From Kangiella profundi (GTDB lineage Bacteria > Pseudomonadota > Gammaproteobacteria > Enterobacterales > Kangiellaceae), in assembly GCF_002838765.1 (NCBI RefSeq), contig NZ_CP025120.1, positions 620,001 through 684,000 on the forward strand: 64,000 nt of DNA. The letters run 5' to 3'. Each line of letters opens with the position of its first letter. Position 1 is the first letter of the stretch. The position numbers and the translations under genes are program-made. Below are positions 7,561-18,242 of the stretch, piece by piece. The notes under the pieces are model-generated. The model saw nothing but the letters and a program-made list of their open reading frames with translations, ran no database searches and was not told the origin of the DNA.

Positions 7561-8954
7561 TCCCATTAAGTCTAAAAACCTTAGCACAAGTAACAGATGG
7601 CAAACTTCAGGGTGCGGACAAAACAATTGAAACTATCGTAACCGACAGTCGAGTGGATTGTCGTGGTGCACTTTTTGTGGCATTGAAAGGTGAAAACTTT
7701 GATGGCCATAAATTTCTAGATAAAGCGAAAGCAGAAGGAGCTATTGCATTATTGGTCGACCATGAGGTGGAAAGTGATTTGCCGCAGGTAATTGTTGCCG
7801 ATACTGCAAAAGCATTGGGTGCTATTGCCGGTTATGTGCGCGACGAGGTTAACCCCTTTGTGATTGGTATCACTGGCAGCGCGGGTAAAACGACGGTTAA
7901 GGAAATGGTTGCCAGTATTTTGCGTCAAAAAGGAAATCTACTAGCAACTCAGGGCAACTTCAATAATCACATTGGTGTGCCATTAACTCTTTTACGATTA
8001 AAAGCTACTGATCAATTCGCAGTGATAGAAATGGGTGCCAACCATGTTGGTGAAATTGCTTACTGTGCTTCAATCGCAAAGCCAGATGTTAGCGTCATTA
8101 ATAATGTTGAGGCGGCTCATATTGAAGGATTTGGCTCGATTGAAGGTGTTGCAAAGGCTAAATCTGAAATTTATGAAGGTTTAACTGAAAAAGGTACGGC
8201 AGTAATTAATCTTGATAGTGCATTTGCTGATGAGTGGGTTGAACGATTCGATTCATTACACAAAGTAACAGTATCACGCCATAAAGATGCCAACTTTGTT
8301 GCTGATAATTGTCAGTTACAACCTAACGGCAATGTGCTTTTTGATATGCAACATACACAAGATGGCAGTAGCCAGACAATCAGCGTGCAGCTTCCTGTTC
8401 CCGGTATGCACAATGTATCCAATGCGTTAGTTGCTGCTGCATTGGCATCAGTTGCGGGTGCGGACATGGAAATGATTAAAAACGGTCTTGAAACCATGGT
8501 TTCCGTAAAGGGTCGTCTTAATCAGTTCAAAGCAGCGAATGGTGCGCTGATTATTGATGATACTTATAACGCCAGCGTTCCAGCAGTAAAAGCAGCGATT
8601 GATTACTTATCAACACTAAGCGGAACCAAAGTACTAGTTCTTGGGGATATGGCTGAGCTGGGCGAAGAAAGCGAGCGTTATCATCGTGAGGTAGGCGAAT
8701 ACGCAAAAGATAGAAAAATTGATCGCTTACTGGTTTGCGGCAAATGGGTAAAACATAGTGCTGATGTATTTGGCGAGCAGGCACATTGGTTTGAAACAAA
8801 AGATCTACTTGTTTCTTACCTGAATAGCATTATTCAGTCAGATTATAAAATATTAGTAAAAGGCTCACGTAGCGCCCGAATGGAACAGGTGGTCGATGCA
8901 TTGGTAGCAACCGCCGCGGATGAGCACAATTCGAATTTGGGGGGGAATCAATAA
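7557..8954 (+). CDS. murF: MurF, UDP-MurNAc-tripeptide D-Ala-D-Ala ligase
   Basis: Adds the D-Ala-D-Ala dipeptide made by Ddl to the tripeptide precursor, completing the UDP-MurNAc-pentapeptide. The P-loop is [14 protein letters not shown] (from residue 104, K111), and the family segments [23 protein letters not shown] and [10 protein letters not shown] are present. At 465 residues it is slightly longer than E. coli MurF (452). It overlaps murE by four bases (ATGA) and mraY by one (TAATG). Confidence 0.96.
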   Translation: MIPLSLKTLAQVTDGKLQGADKTIETIVTDSRVDCRGALFVALKGENFDGHKFLDKAKAEGAIALLVDHEVESDLPQVIVADTAKALGAIAGYVRDEVNPFVIGITGSAGKTTVKEMVASILRQKGNLLATQGNFNNHIGVPLTLLRLKATDQFAVIEMGANHVGEIAYCASIAKPDVSVINNVEAAHIEGFGSIEGVAKAKSEIYEGLTEKGTAVINLDSAFADEWVERFDSLHKVTVSRHKDANFVADNCQLQPNGNVLFDMQHTQDGSSQTISVQLPVPGMHNVSNALVAAALASVAGADMEMIKNGLETMVSVKGRLNQFKAANGALIIDDTYNASVPAVKAAIDYLSTLSGTKVLVLGDMAELGEESERYHREVGEYAKDRKIDRLLVCGKWVKHSADVFGEQAHWFETKDLLVSYLNSIIQSDYKILVKGSRSARMEQVVDALVATAADEHNSNLGGNQ

Positions 8955-10033
8955 TGCTGACCTGGTTAGCAGATTATTTATCGCAGTATTACTCAGGTTT
9001 TAACCTGTTCCAATACTTAACATTTCGCTCGATTGTCAGCGTTATTACAGCGTTGGGAATTTCATTGTTAGTTGGTCCATCAATGATCCGACGTTTAAGT
9101 AAGTACCAAATTGGGCAAACCGTTCGCGATGATGGCCCGCAAACACATCTGGCAAAAGCGGGAACACCGACCATGGGTGGTGCCTTAATCATATTCGCCA
9201 TTGTTTTCAGCTCACTGATGTGGGGTGAATTGAGCAACCGTTATTTATGGGTGGCTTTGATTGCTTTAGTCGGCTTTGGACTGATTGGCCTGGCAGACGA
9301 TTACATCAAGTTGGTTCGGAAAGATCCTAAAGGGCTTGTCGCACGTTGGAAATATTTCTGGCAGTCGGTGTTAGGTGCTGGCATTGCACTTTATCTGTTC
9401 TACACAGCATCACCCACCGAAACTCAACTGTTAGTGCCGTTCTTGAAAGACGTTATGCCACAGCTGGGCATTCTGTTCATCTTCATGGCGTACTTTGTAA
9501 TTGTCGGAACGAGTAATGCAGTGAACTTAACAGATGGCCTAGATGGATTGGCAATACTACCAACGGTTCTGGTAGCCGGTGGTCTTGGCATCTTTGCCTA
9601 TGTGACAGGCAACCAGGTTTTTTCAGAATATCTTGCGATTCCTTATGTGAAAGGCGTTGGTGAACTGGTGATTTTCTGTGCAGCTATTATTGGCGCTGGC
9701 TTAGGATTCCTTTGGTTCAACACCTATCCAGCACAGGTGTTCATGGGAGATGTGGGTGCGCTTGGTTTGGGTGCAGCGCTTGGAGCTGTGGCTGTGATGG
9801 TCAGACAGGAGCTGGTGCTGTTCATCATGGGTGGGGTCTTCGTGATTGAAACCTTATCAGTGATACTGCAGGTCGGCTCATACAAGCTGACCGGTAAACG
9901 AATATTTAGAATGGCTCCGTTACATCACCACTATGAATTAAAAGGCTGGCCAGAGCCTCGCGTGATTGTGCGCTTCTGGATTATTTCATTGATTTTAGTA
10001 TTGATTGGTTTGGCGACGTTGAAAATACGCTAA
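8954..10033 (+). CDS. mraY: MraY, phospho-MurNAc-pentapeptide translocase
   Basis: Integral membrane enzyme that transfers phospho-MurNAc-pentapeptide to undecaprenyl phosphate, forming lipid I. The 359-residue sequence carries about ten hydrophobic helices and the family motifs: GTPTMGG, the acidic ADDYIKL cluster, [28 protein letters not shown], and the [23 protein letters not shown] block near the C-terminus. These are the magnesium- and substrate-binding loops. Length equals that of the E. coli enzyme. The gene follows murF directly and precedes murD by 15 bases. Confidence 0.97.
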   Translation: MLTWLADYLSQYYSGFNLFQYLTFRSIVSVITALGISLLVGPSMIRRLSKYQIGQTVRDDGPQTHLAKAGTPTMGGALIIFAIVFSSLMWGELSNRYLWVALIALVGFGLIGLADDYIKLVRKDPKGLVARWKYFWQSVLGAGIALYLFYTASPTETQLLVPFLKDVMPQLGILFIFMAYFVIVGTSNAVNLTDGLDGLAILPTVLVAGGLGIFAYVTGNQVFSEYLAIPYVKGVGELVIFCAAIIGAGLGFLWFNTYPAQVFMGDVGALGLGAALGAVAVMVRQELVLFIMGGVFVIETLSVILQVGSYKLTGKRIFRMAPLHHHYELKGWPEPRVIVRFWIISLILVLIGLATLKIR

Positions 10034-10048
10034 ACGGGACACAAGAGA

Positions 10049-11392
10049 ATGATGGGAATGCAACAAAAAGATATCGCTTATAAAAACCGCTTGATTCTCG
10101 GTCTGGGACAGACCGGGCTTGCGGTTGCGCGTTATTTATCTGCATTGCGTCAACCGTTCCATGTGATGGACACACGGGATATAGCTCCGGGTCATGAAGA
10201 ACTGGAAAAGATGTCTCCGGGTGCCTTACTCAAGTGGAATGGCGAACTGTTTACTCATTATGACGAGTTGGTTGTTAGTCCTGGCATCTCTGTTGCGCGT
10301 GAAGATATTCAGGCTGCCCGAAATGCTGGCGTCAGCATTGTGGGTGATATCGAATTATTCGCTCAGGCTAATTGCTTGCCAGTAATCGCTATTACCGGCT
10401 CCAATGGAAAAAGTACGGTTACTGATCTGGTGGGTGAACTCATTAATGCTAGCGGGAAAAAAGCATTAGTAGGTGGCAATATCGGTGTGCCAGCATTGGA
10501 GTTACTGGAACAGGATGGTCATCTGGTGGCACTTGAGTTATCCAGTTTCCAACTTGAAACCACTGATAGCCTGAAGCCAGCTGTGGCAACAGTCTTGAAC
10601 GTTAGTGACGACCATTTGGATCGTTATAACAGCTTCCAGGACTATGTTGACGCCAAGCTAAGAATTTATCATCAGGCTGAAACCTGTCTGATCAATGCGG
10701 ACGACAAGAATACTTGGCTTAATGACGCTGATGGCAGACATACGGTCATTCAGTTTGGTATTTCAAAAGAAGATGCTCAGCCAGAGTGGGCTGTCAATAT
10801 TGAGACAAACTCAATTACTCACAATGGCAATAAGTTACTAGCTTTGAATGAGCTGACATTACAGGGAATACATAATGCACTGAATGTAGCTGTAGCATTG
10901 GCATTGGTGGAAACTGCAGGCGTTGAGTTAACTCAGCCTGTGTTAGATGCTGCCAAAGCCTATCAGGGCTTGCCGCATCGTTGCCAATTGGTCGCAGTTA
11001 AAAATGGTGTGACCTTTATAAATGATTCAAAGGCTACCAATGTGGGGGCTACCGTTGCTGCAATACAAAGCTTCCAGCCGCAGTTTGGCAACAATATCGT
11101 TCTAATCGCTGGTGGTGATGCAAAAGGAGCTGACCTTTCCAGCCTGCAACAAACTATTAGCGAAACGGTAAAAGCTGTGGTTTGTTTTGGCAAAGATGCG
11201 CCAGCCATTGCCAAGCTATGTCCACAAAAATCTCAGCTGGTCAGCAACTTAAAAGAAGCAGTGACCACTGCGAATCAATATGCACAAACTGGTGATTTGG
11301 TACTTCTCTCACCGGCTTGCGCAAGCTTGGATATGTTCGCTAACTATATGCAGCGTGGCGAACAATTTGCTCAATGTGTGGAGGCGCTATGA
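10049..11392 (+). CDS. murD: MurD, UDP-MurNAc-L-Ala:D-Glu ligase
   Basis: Adds D-glutamate to UDP-MurNAc-L-alanine. The N-terminal Rossmann part contains LGLGQTGLAVARYL; the central P-loop is AITGSNGKST (from residue 114, K121); the C-terminal domain begins near PHRCQLVA and includes FINDSKATN. Three ATGs lie close together (10049, 10052, 10058); I use the first, preceded by an AAGAG-type sequence. At 447 residues it is normal size. The last bases include the RBS (GAGG, 11381-11384) and start codon of ftsW. Confidence 0.96.
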   Translation: MMGMQQKDIAYKNRLILGLGQTGLAVARYLSALRQPFHVMDTRDIAPGHEELEKMSPGALLKWNGELFTHYDELVVSPGISVAREDIQAARNAGVSIVGDIELFAQANCLPVIAITGSNGKSTVTDLVGELINASGKKALVGGNIGVPALELLEQDGHLVALELSSFQLETTDSLKPAVATVLNVSDDHLDRYNSFQDYVDAKLRIYHQAETCLINADDKNTWLNDADGRHTVIQFGISKEDAQPEWAVNIETNSITHNGNKLLALNELTLQGIHNALNVAVALALVETAGVELTQPVLDAAKAYQGLPHRCQLVAVKNGVTFINDSKATNVGATVAAIQSFQPQFGNNIVLIAGGDAKGADLSSLQQTISETVKAVVCFGKDAPAIAKLCPQKSQLVSNLKEAVTTANQYAQTGDLVLLSPACASLDMFANYMQRGEQFAQCVEAL

Positions 11393-12612
11393 CTAGCATC
11401 CTGAATACATTGAGAATCACGGATTTCATGGAACAGCTGAAACTGTCTGACCCGCGTACTCGTCTGGATCCTTGGTTGCTGGGACCTGTCATGATTCTAT
11501 TAGCGATTGGCTTGATGATGGTCGCATCAAGCTCGATGCCATTCGCTGAAGATCACATGAACGGCAATGAGTTCCACTTCTTGATAAGGCACGTTATTTA
11601 CCTATCAATTGCGGTTGTGGCATCGGTATTAGTACTGCAACTTGATACTCGATTCTGGCAGGTTAACGGAATCTACATGCTGCTATTAGGCATCATTTTG
11701 TTGATGCTGGTGTTAGTGATTGGCAAAGAAGTTAATGGCAGTAAACGTTGGATTGGTGTTGGTCCATTGACAGTTCAACCAGCAGAATTAATGAAGTTCT
11801 TCATCGTAACCTATCTTGCGGGCTATCTGGTTCGTCGTAGTGATGAGTTACAGACGCAAATTAAAGGCTTTACCAAACCTTTATTGGTGATTGGTTTAGT
11901 GGTTGCTTTCTTACTGCTGCAACCAGACTTCGGTTCGTCTGCAGTTATTGTCGCGACCGCTCTTGCTATGTTGTTCCTGGCTGGCGCTAAGCTGTGGCAG
12001 TTCATATCACTTACCGCTTTTGTTGGCGTAGTAATGGCGTTGGTTGCCTGGAAAGAACCCTATCGGATGAAGCGCTTAACTAGCTTCCTTGATCCTTGGG
12101 CTGATCAATTTGGTAGCGGCTATCAATTAGTTCAGTCTTTGATTGCTTTCGGGCGTGGCGACTGGTTCGGAGTAGGGCTGGGTAACAGCGTACAAAAGTT
12201 GTCTTACTTACCTGAAGCGCACACAGACTTTGTGTTTGCAGTATTTGCAGAAGAGTTTGGCTTTGTTGGCGTTCTGTTCGTCATCATCCTGTTTTCGATA
12301 ATTTTATTACGCAGTCTTAGCATTGGTCGTCGTGCTCTGAAAATGGAACAGTATTTCGCTGCCTATATCAGCTATGGATTTGGTTTCTGGTTGAGCTTAC
12401 AGGCATTAATCAATATTGGAGTATCTAGCGGAAGCCTGCCGACCAAAGGTTTGACCTTGCCGTTTATCAGCTATGGTGGCAACTCTTTGATTGTTACCTG
12501 TATGGCAATAGCTATCATCTTGCGTGTGGATTTTGAGGTGCGTCGTCGTGAGCATGAATTTGCCAAAGTAAAACGCGAGTATCGCTCTGCGAGAGGAGGT
12601 CAGGATGACTAA
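11389..12612 (+). CDS. ftsW: FtsW, septal peptidoglycan polymerase (SEDS)
   Basis: SEDS-family glycosyltransferase that polymerises septal glycan from lipid II together with FtsI. About ten transmembrane helices are visible. Family features are KGSKRWIGVGP-like NGSKRWIGVGPLTVQPAE, LLQPDFGS, the HTDFVFAVFAEEFGFVG loop, and GLTLPFISYGGNSL near the end. ATG 11389 is chosen over the upstream in-frame start at 11374 because GAGG sits five bases before it and it overlaps the murD stop as ATGA. That gives 407 residues, close to E. coli FtsW (414). The 3' end overlaps murG by eight bases. Confidence 0.96.
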   Translation: MTSILNTLRITDFMEQLKLSDPRTRLDPWLLGPVMILLAIGLMMVASSSMPFAEDHMNGNEFHFLIRHVIYLSIAVVASVLVLQLDTRFWQVNGIYMLLLGIILLMLVLVIGKEVNGSKRWIGVGPLTVQPAELMKFFIVTYLAGYLVRRSDELQTQIKGFTKPLLVIGLVVAFLLLQPDFGSSAVIVATALAMLFLAGAKLWQFISLTAFVGVVMALVAWKEPYRMKRLTSFLDPWADQFGSGYQLVQSLIAFGRGDWFGVGLGNSVQKLSYLPEAHTDFVFAVFAEEFGFVGVLFVIILFSIILLRSLSIGRRALKMEQYFAAYISYGFGFWLSLQALINIGVSSGSLPTKGLTLPFISYGGNSLIVTCMAIAIILRVDFEVRRREHEFAKVKREYRSARGGQDD

Positions 12613-13723
12613 ACGAATCTTATTGATGGCAGGCGGAACTGGCGGACATATCTTCCCGGCGTTAGCAGTCGGAAAAGAATTACAGCAGGAAGGTTGGAGC
12701 CTGCATTGGCTGGGATCGCAGGGAGGAATGGAGCAGGACTTAGTTCCCAAGCATGATATTCCGATGAGCTTATTGCCAGTTAAAGGCATTCGTAATAAAG
12801 GTCTATTGTCTTTAATTAAAGCACCATTTCAACTGATGAAAAGTGTTTGGCTTGCCCGCAAAGCGATTAAACAATTTAAACCGGATGTAGTACTGGGAAT
12901 GGGTGGCTTTGCAAGTGGGCCTGGAGGCATTGCCGCGAAACTGTGCGGAGTTCCATTAGTCATTCATGAGCAAAATGCCATTGCCGGAATGACTAATACT
13001 CAATTAAGCAGATTCAGTCGTTGGACATTACAGGCCTACCCGGGCGCATTCCCGGAAAGTGAAAAAGTAAAGACAGTTGGTAACCCTGTTAGACAGGATA
13101 TCGGTAGTGATAAGGACCCATCAGAAAGAATCGAAATGGATAACCGAAGTGTTCATATTCTAGTGGTGGGTGGAAGCCGAGGTGCAGCCGTTTTTAATGA
13201 AGAATTACCAGAAACATTTAGCTTGGTGAATAGCGGGCTGGAAGTTCATGTAAAGCATCAATGCGGGAAAGGTAATTATGAATCAGTTACCGCAAGATAC
13301 GATGCAACCGCAACAGATAAAGTTAAGTTTGAAGTCTGTGAGTTTATCGATGATATGGCGCAAGCTTACCGATGGGCAGACCTTGTCGTGTGTCGCGCAG
13401 GTGCATTGACAGTAGCTGAAATTGCAATGGCTGGATGCGTAGCGATATTTGTACCTTACCCGCATGCAGTAGATGACCATCAAACCTATAACGCACGATA
13501 TCTTGCCGATCAGGGTGCTGCATTAATCATTCAGCAACATGATTTGAGTAAGGAAAGGTTAGCACAGGAAATTACTGCGTTGGCTAATGACAAAGAACAT
13601 TTAATTGATATGGCAAGAAAATCACAGGCGCTGGCAAGACCCGAAGCAACTCGTACAGTTGCTGAGTATTGTAAGCAGGCGGCTGAAGAAAAAGCAGAAT
13701 TGAAAGCGAGAAATAGAACATGA
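12605..13723 (+). CDS. murG: MurG, lipid II-forming GlcNAc transferase
   Basis: Peripheral membrane glycosyltransferase (GT28) that adds GlcNAc to lipid I to make lipid II. The N-terminal nucleotide-loop motif is [13 protein letters not shown] at residues 10-22, and the donor-binding region shows [11 protein letters not shown] and [15 protein letters not shown]. The sequence ends with a lysine- and glutamate-rich tail. The start ATGACTAA overlaps the ftsW stop and is preceded by GGAGG, a junction almost identical to ftsI/murE. At 372 residues it is slightly longer than E. coli MurG (355). Confidence 0.97.
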   Translation: MTKRILLMAGGTGGHIFPALAVGKELQQEGWSLHWLGSQGGMEQDLVPKHDIPMSLLPVKGIRNKGLLSLIKAPFQLMKSVWLARKAIKQFKPDVVLGMGGFASGPGGIAAKLCGVPLVIHEQNAIAGMTNTQLSRFSRWTLQAYPGAFPESEKVKTVGNPVRQDIGSDKDPSERIEMDNRSVHILVVGGSRGAAVFNEELPETFSLVNSGLEVHVKHQCGKGNYESVTARYDATATDKVKFEVCEFIDDMAQAYRWADLVVCRAGALTVAEIAMAGCVAIFVPYPHAVDDHQTYNARYLADQGAALIIQQHDLSKERLAQEITALANDKEHLIDMARKSQALARPEATRTVAEYCKQAAEEKAELKARNRT

Positions 13724-15174
13724 ATTCTAACAGTACATTAATGCAACAGATTCCAGAGATGCGTCGGATTCGTCGTATCCACTTTATCGGTATCGGTGGT
13801 GCCGGGATGAGCGGTATTGCAGAAGTATTGTTGAATTTAGGTTACCAGGTTTCTGGGTCCGATTTGCGTGAAAGTAAAGTAACGGAACGCCTAAAAACTT
13901 TAGGTGCTGAAATCTTTATTGGTCACAGAAGCGACAATATTAGAGATGTGAATGTGGTGGTTGCTTCAACAGCAATACCCAAATCAAATCCTGAATTAGA
14001 AGCCGCTCGCGAGCACCGCATTCCGGTGGTTCCTCGTGCAGAAATGTTGGCCGAGTTGATGCGCTTCAGACATGGCGTTGCTGTGGCCGGTACACACGGT
14101 AAGACGACTACTACAAGTTTAATTGCCAGTATTTTTGCAGAAGGTGGGCTCGATCCAACCTTTGTTATTGGTGGCTTACTTAACAGTGCAGGTTCGAATG
14201 CCCGTTTGGGAACCAGCCGATTCTTTATTGCCGAAGCGGATGAAAGTGATGCGTCATTCCTTCATCTTCAGCCAATGGTTGCAGTAGTTACTAACATCGA
14301 AGCTGACCATATGGACACCTATGGCGGTGACTTTAAGAATCTCGAAAATAACTTTATCGATTTTCTGCATAACTTACCGTTTTATGGTCTGGCTGTATTG
14401 TGCATTGATGACAAAACGGTGCAGGAAATTATGCCACGAATTACGCGCCCAACTGTTACCTATGGTTTCAGCGAGAATGCAGATGTTCGGGCGATTGATT
14501 CCACACAGTTAGGTACCAAAAGTCATTTTAAAGTGATTCGTCGTGACCATGAAGGTGAGCTTGAAATTACTTTGAATTTGCCAGGTCGACACAATGTGCA
14601 GAATGCTTTGGCCGCGATTGCAGTTGCTAGTGAAGATGGTGTTTCAAATGCAGCGATCCAGAAAGCACTTGCTGAATTTGGTGGCATTGGCCGTCGATTC
14701 CAGATGTACGGCGATTTTGAAGTTGACGGTAAAACTATCACCTTACTTGATGATTACGGACACCATCCGAGTGAAGTCATGGCAACTATTGAAGCAATGC
14801 GCCGTAGCTGGCCAGAACGTCGTCTGGTTATGGTTTATCAACCGCATCGCTACAGCCGTACCCGTGATTTGTATGAAGATTTCAGTAAAGTTCTTTCGGA
14901 GGTCGATGCGTTATTGTTGCTTGAAGTCTATCCTGCAGGTGAAGAGCCAATCCCAGGTGCAGATAGCCGCTCCTTGTGTCGAAGCATACGTCAGCGTGGA
15001 AAAATAGAACCAATTCATGTTGAAAAAATTTCACAGCTTCCAGAGTTACTTAGCAATATTTTGCAAGACGGAGATGTTGTTGTGACTCAAGGTGCTGGCA
15101 ATGTAGGGGCTCTCGCTCCGGCATGGGCTGAAGTCAAAATGGAATTGAGTCAATTAAACATGGGGGCCGAATAA
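13720..15174 (+). CDS. murC: MurC, UDP-MurNAc:L-alanine ligase
   Basis: First of the four Mur amino-acid ligases, adding L-alanine to UDP-MurNAc. The N-terminal dinucleotide-like fold shows [15 protein letters not shown], the P-loop is GTHGKTTT (from residue 124, K128), and the third domain has [10 protein letters not shown] and [10 protein letters not shown]. At 484 residues it is of standard length. It overlaps murG by four bases and ddlB by one (TAATG), keeping the run of coupled genes intact. Confidence 0.97.
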   Translation: MNSNSTLMQQIPEMRRIRRIHFIGIGGAGMSGIAEVLLNLGYQVSGSDLRESKVTERLKTLGAEIFIGHRSDNIRDVNVVVASTAIPKSNPELEAAREHRIPVVPRAEMLAELMRFRHGVAVAGTHGKTTTTSLIASIFAEGGLDPTFVIGGLLNSAGSNARLGTSRFFIAEADESDASFLHLQPMVAVVTNIEADHMDTYGGDFKNLENNFIDFLHNLPFYGLAVLCIDDKTVQEIMPRITRPTVTYGFSENADVRAIDSTQLGTKSHFKVIRRDHEGELEITLNLPGRHNVQNALAAIAVASEDGVSNAAIQKALAEFGGIGRRFQMYGDFEVDGKTITLLDDYGHHPSEVMATIEAMRRSWPERRLVMVYQPHRYSRTRDLYEDFSKVLSEVDALLLLEVYPAGEEPIPGADSRSLCRSIRQRGKIEPIHVEKISQLPELLSNILQDGDVVVTQGAGNVGALAPAWAEVKMELSQLNMGAE

Positions 15175-16112
15175 TGAGTATCGATAAATTCGGCAAGGTC
15201 GCCGTGCTTTATGGCGGTCATTCGGCAGAACGGGATGTGTCGTTACGCAGTGGTAAGGCTGTTCATAGTGCGTTGAATGCGGTTGGCATTGACGCTGTTC
15301 TAATAGACCCAAAAGTAGATGGTCTGGAAGCTATAAAAAACAGTCAATGTGATCGGGTCTGGAATGCATTACATGGCCGTGGTGGCGAAGATGGTGTTAT
15401 TCAAGCGCACCTGCAATTGTTAGGGCTTCCTTATACTGGAAGTGGCGTCATGGCTTCTGCAATCGCCATGGATAAATTGCGCACGAAATTGATTTGGCAA
15501 GCGATGGGTTACCCAGTAGCAAAGCACCGTATGTTGAATACCGGTGTTTTAAGTATCGAACAAGCTGCAGACGTTTTAGTCGATATGAATGACTGCGTGA
15601 TGGTAAAGCCGATTCGTGAAGGTTCAAGTGTCGGTATGGCCAAAGCTAATAATGCAGAAACGTTAGTCGAAGCGGTGAATAGTGCTAAGCAGTATGACCG
15701 AGAAGTGATGCTGGAACAGTGGATTGATGGTGATGAATACACTGTCAGTATTTTAAATGGCAAAGCATTGCCGAGCATTCGGGTCAAAACGCCGAATACT
15801 TTTTATGATTTCCAGGCTAAATACCAAAGTAATACCACAGAGTATTTATGTCCCAGCGGCTTGAATGCTGAAGATGAAGCAGAACTGGCCGAGTTATCTC
15901 AGGTAGCATTTTATGCGCTGGGTTGTGAAGGTTGGGGTCGAGTCGATTTGATGCGAGAGCGCTCAAGCGGCAACTGGTATTTGCTTGAAGTAAACACTGT
16001 ACCTGGCATGACCGAAACCTCATTGGTTCCTAAAGCTGCGAAACAGTCAGGCATGAGTTTTGAAGAGCTGGTGGTGGCGGTACTTGAAACCAGTTTTGTA
16101 GAAAGAAACTAA
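15174..16112 (+). CDS. ddlB: DdlB, D-alanine:D-alanine ligase
   Basis: ATP-grasp enzyme that makes the D-Ala-D-Ala dipeptide used by MurF. Motifs seen are VLYGGHSAERDVSLRSG at the N-terminus, HGRGGEDGVIQ, the ATP-grasp segment KPIREGSSVGMAK, and the catalytic C-terminal stretch LLEVNTVPGMTETSLVPKAAK. At 312 residues it is close to E. coli DdlB (306). The second-domain EVN and GMT residues that bind magnesium and substrate are intact. The start overlaps the murC stop; ftsQ begins 15 bases downstream. Confidence 0.97.
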   Translation: MSIDKFGKVAVLYGGHSAERDVSLRSGKAVHSALNAVGIDAVLIDPKVDGLEAIKNSQCDRVWNALHGRGGEDGVIQAHLQLLGLPYTGSGVMASAIAMDKLRTKLIWQAMGYPVAKHRMLNTGVLSIEQAADVLVDMNDCVMVKPIREGSSVGMAKANNAETLVEAVNSAKQYDREVMLEQWIDGDEYTVSILNGKALPSIRVKTPNTFYDFQAKYQSNTTEYLCPSGLNAEDEAELAELSQVAFYALGCEGWGRVDLMRERSSGNWYLLEVNTVPGMTETSLVPKAAKQSGMSFEELVVAVLETSFVERN

Positions 16113-16127
16113 CGGATATTAATTGAT

Positions 16128-16916
16128 ATGGCAAAGATGGCAACACGCGAAGAACGTAAACAAGCGAAAAGCTTGAAAGGCTGGATTAAGCCTTTGAAGT
16201 GGGTGCTTGGTATTGCTTCTGCCAGTGCGCTTGTTGTGGCTGTAGTCTTTGCCGGAATTTGGGTGTTTAGCATTAATACTGACAACGTATTCCCAATTAA
16301 TAGACTTGAAGTATTTGAGCAGCAGTTTACATCGGCTGATGAGGTCAAAGTAGCAATGAAGTCGATAGATGACCGTGGCTTCTTCACTATGGATATGAAA
16401 ACTGCTGAAGAAATATTTGTCGCGTTACCTTGGGTGAAGTCGGTACGTTTACGCAAAGTTTGGCCGGATACATTGCAAGTTACTGTAGATGAATATGAGC
16501 CATTGGCATATTGGGGACTGAATGGCGTGGTCTCTGTTGAAGGCAAAGTTTTTTATCCTGATCAGCTTCCCGATATGAACTGGGTAAAGCTTCAGGGGCC
16601 AGATGAAATGGCAAAGGATTTAACGGTGCTGTTGCAGACCTATCAAGAACAGTTATTGAAGAAGTCGTTGTTCATTGAAGGTATGCAGTTGAGTGAAAGA
16701 GGTGCCATAAGTTTGACGCTGAATGACGGACTAGTTGTGCAGCTTGGCAAGGTGCATGTGGAAGAGAGAATAGAGCGCCTTTTGAATCACATAGATGTGT
16801 TAAAAACGCATAAGTCAGATGCATTGGCTTACGTGGACTTGAGATATCAAAACGGTTTTGCAGCTAAATGGTTTAGCAATACAACACCGCTAGAAAACGG
16901 TGGGGGCAATAGGTAA
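16128..16916 (+). CDS. ftsQ: FtsQ, division protein
   Basis: Bitopic membrane protein that recruits FtsL/FtsB to the divisome. It has a basic cytoplasmic tail, one transmembrane helix at about residues 24-47, a POTRA domain beginning near FPINRLEVF, and a beta domain whose core is LPWVKSVRLRKVWPDTLQVTVDEYEPLAYW. At 262 residues it is typical. Two further methionines near the start (residue 4) leave the exact N-terminus slightly uncertain. It lies in the conserved place between ddlB and ftsA and ends four bases before the ftsA start. Confidence 0.95.
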   Translation: MAKMATREERKQAKSLKGWIKPLKWVLGIASASALVVAVVFAGIWVFSINTDNVFPINRLEVFEQQFTSADEVKVAMKSIDDRGFFTMDMKTAEEIFVALPWVKSVRLRKVWPDTLQVTVDEYEPLAYWGLNGVVSVEGKVFYPDQLPDMNWVKLQGPDEMAKDLTVLLQTYQEQLLKKSLFIEGMQLSERGAISLTLNDGLVVQLGKVHVEERIERLLNHIDVLKTHKSDALAYVDLRYQNGFAAKWFSNTTPLENGGGNR

Positions 16917-16920
16917 AGCA

Positions 16921-18147
16921 ATGTCGAAATCATCAGAAAAACGATTAATTGTTGGATTGGATATTGGCACGTCAAAAGTCGTGGCCATTGTTGGGGAAGT
17001 AGGTAGCGATAATACAGTAGATATTATCGGCATCGGCTCCCATCCTTCACGCGGAATGAAAAAAGGCGTGGTAGTAAATATTGAGTCGACAGTTGCCTCA
17101 ATACAACGAGCTATTGAAGAGGCAGAGCTAATGGCTGGCTGTCAGATTCATTCGGTCTACACTGGCATCGCAGGCAGTCATATCAAGAGTTTGAACTCGC
17201 ACGGAATAGTAGCGATTAAAGATCATGAAGTAGCACAAAGCGATGTTGACCGTGTGATTGACGCAGCAAAAGCAGTGGCTATTCCAGCAGATCAGAAAAT
17301 ATTACATGTTTTACCTCAGGAATTTGTGATTGATAACCAGGAGGGTATCCGCGAGCCAGTGGGTATGTCCGGTGTTCGTCTAGAAGCAAAAGTACATATG
17401 GTTACTGGTGCGGTGAGTGCGGCGCAGAATATTACAAAGTGTGTGGCTCGTTGTGGACTGGAAACTGAAGACGTCATTCTTGAGCAGTTGGCTTCAAGTT
17501 ATGCAGTGCTCACTGAAGATGAAAGAGAGCTTGGTGTTTGCTTGATTGATATTGGTGGTGGCACAACCGATATCGCAATTTTTACTGGTGGTGCGATTCG
17601 ACACACTGCAGTGATTCCGATTGCTGGCGATCAGGTGACTAATGACATTGCAGTTGCATTGCGTACACCAACTCAGTTTGCAGAAGACATCAAAATTAAA
17701 TACGCCTGTGCCTTACGTCAATTAACAAATTTAGATGAAACCATCGAAGTGCCAAGCGTAGGCGATAGACAGCCGCGTAGGTTGTCTCGTCAAATATTAG
17801 CAGACGTGGTTGAGCCACGTTATAGCGAGTTATTTGAATTAGTACAGGCAGAAATTCGCCGCAGCGGTTTTGAAAATCTGATTGCTGCCGGAATTGTGAT
17901 TACTGGTGGTGGTTCAAAAATGGAAGGCCTTATGGAGCTAGCAGAAGAAGTGTTCCATATGCCAGTACGTCAAGGCATGCCGCAACACATTAAAGGTCTT
18001 GTGGATGTTGTTAAAAATCCAATTTATGCAACCGGTGTTGGTCTGCTGATCTATGGAAAGCAGGATCTAGGTCATCATCGGGAAAGAAATGTAACCGGTT
18101 TTACTGGGCTCTTTGAGCGCATGAAAAAGTGGTTTAGTGGTTTTTAA
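16921..18147 (+). CDS. ftsA: FtsA, actin-like division protein
   Basis: Actin-fold ATPase that tethers FtsZ filaments to the inner membrane. The phosphate-1 motif is GLDIGTSKVVAIVGE (residues 12-26) and the phosphate-2 motif CLIDIGGGTTDIAIF; the C-terminus GLFERMKKWFSGF is the amphipathic membrane-targeting helix. I chose ATG 16921 (408 residues) over an in-frame GTG at 16900, which would lie inside ftsQ and add residues not seen in the family. The gene is followed by a 95-bp spacer with a hairpin before ftsZ. Confidence 0.96.
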   Translation: MSKSSEKRLIVGLDIGTSKVVAIVGEVGSDNTVDIIGIGSHPSRGMKKGVVVNIESTVASIQRAIEEAELMAGCQIHSVYTGIAGSHIKSLNSHGIVAIKDHEVAQSDVDRVIDAAKAVAIPADQKILHVLPQEFVIDNQEGIREPVGMSGVRLEAKVHMVTGAVSAAQNITKCVARCGLETEDVILEQLASSYAVLTEDERELGVCLIDIGGGTTDIAIFTGGAIRHTAVIPIAGDQVTNDIAVALRTPTQFAEDIKIKYACALRQLTNLDETIEVPSVGDRQPRRLSRQILADVVEPRYSELFELVQAEIRRSGFENLIAAGIVITGGGSKMEGLMELAEEVFHMPVRQGMPQHIKGLVDVVKNPIYATGVGLLIYGKQDLGHHRERNVTGFTGLFERMKKWFSGF

Positions 18148-18168
18148 TAAAGCGCGGAACGCTTTATT
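18146..18168 (+). promoter_or_regulatory. Hairpin between ftsA and ftsZ
   Basis: Perfect 9-bp inverted repeat AATAAAGCG/CGCTTTATT with a five-base loop (18155-18159), beginning at the ftsA stop codon. No T-run follows, so it is not a standard terminator. A processing site, a partial attenuator or a stability element for the ftsZ message are possible. Confidence 0.5.
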
Positions 18169-18242
18169 GAAAAAGTGGAAGTAAATGTTGTTAGAGCACA
18201 TTAAGTGCAAGCAATTTAAAGTAAATCGAAGGGGAAATTATT

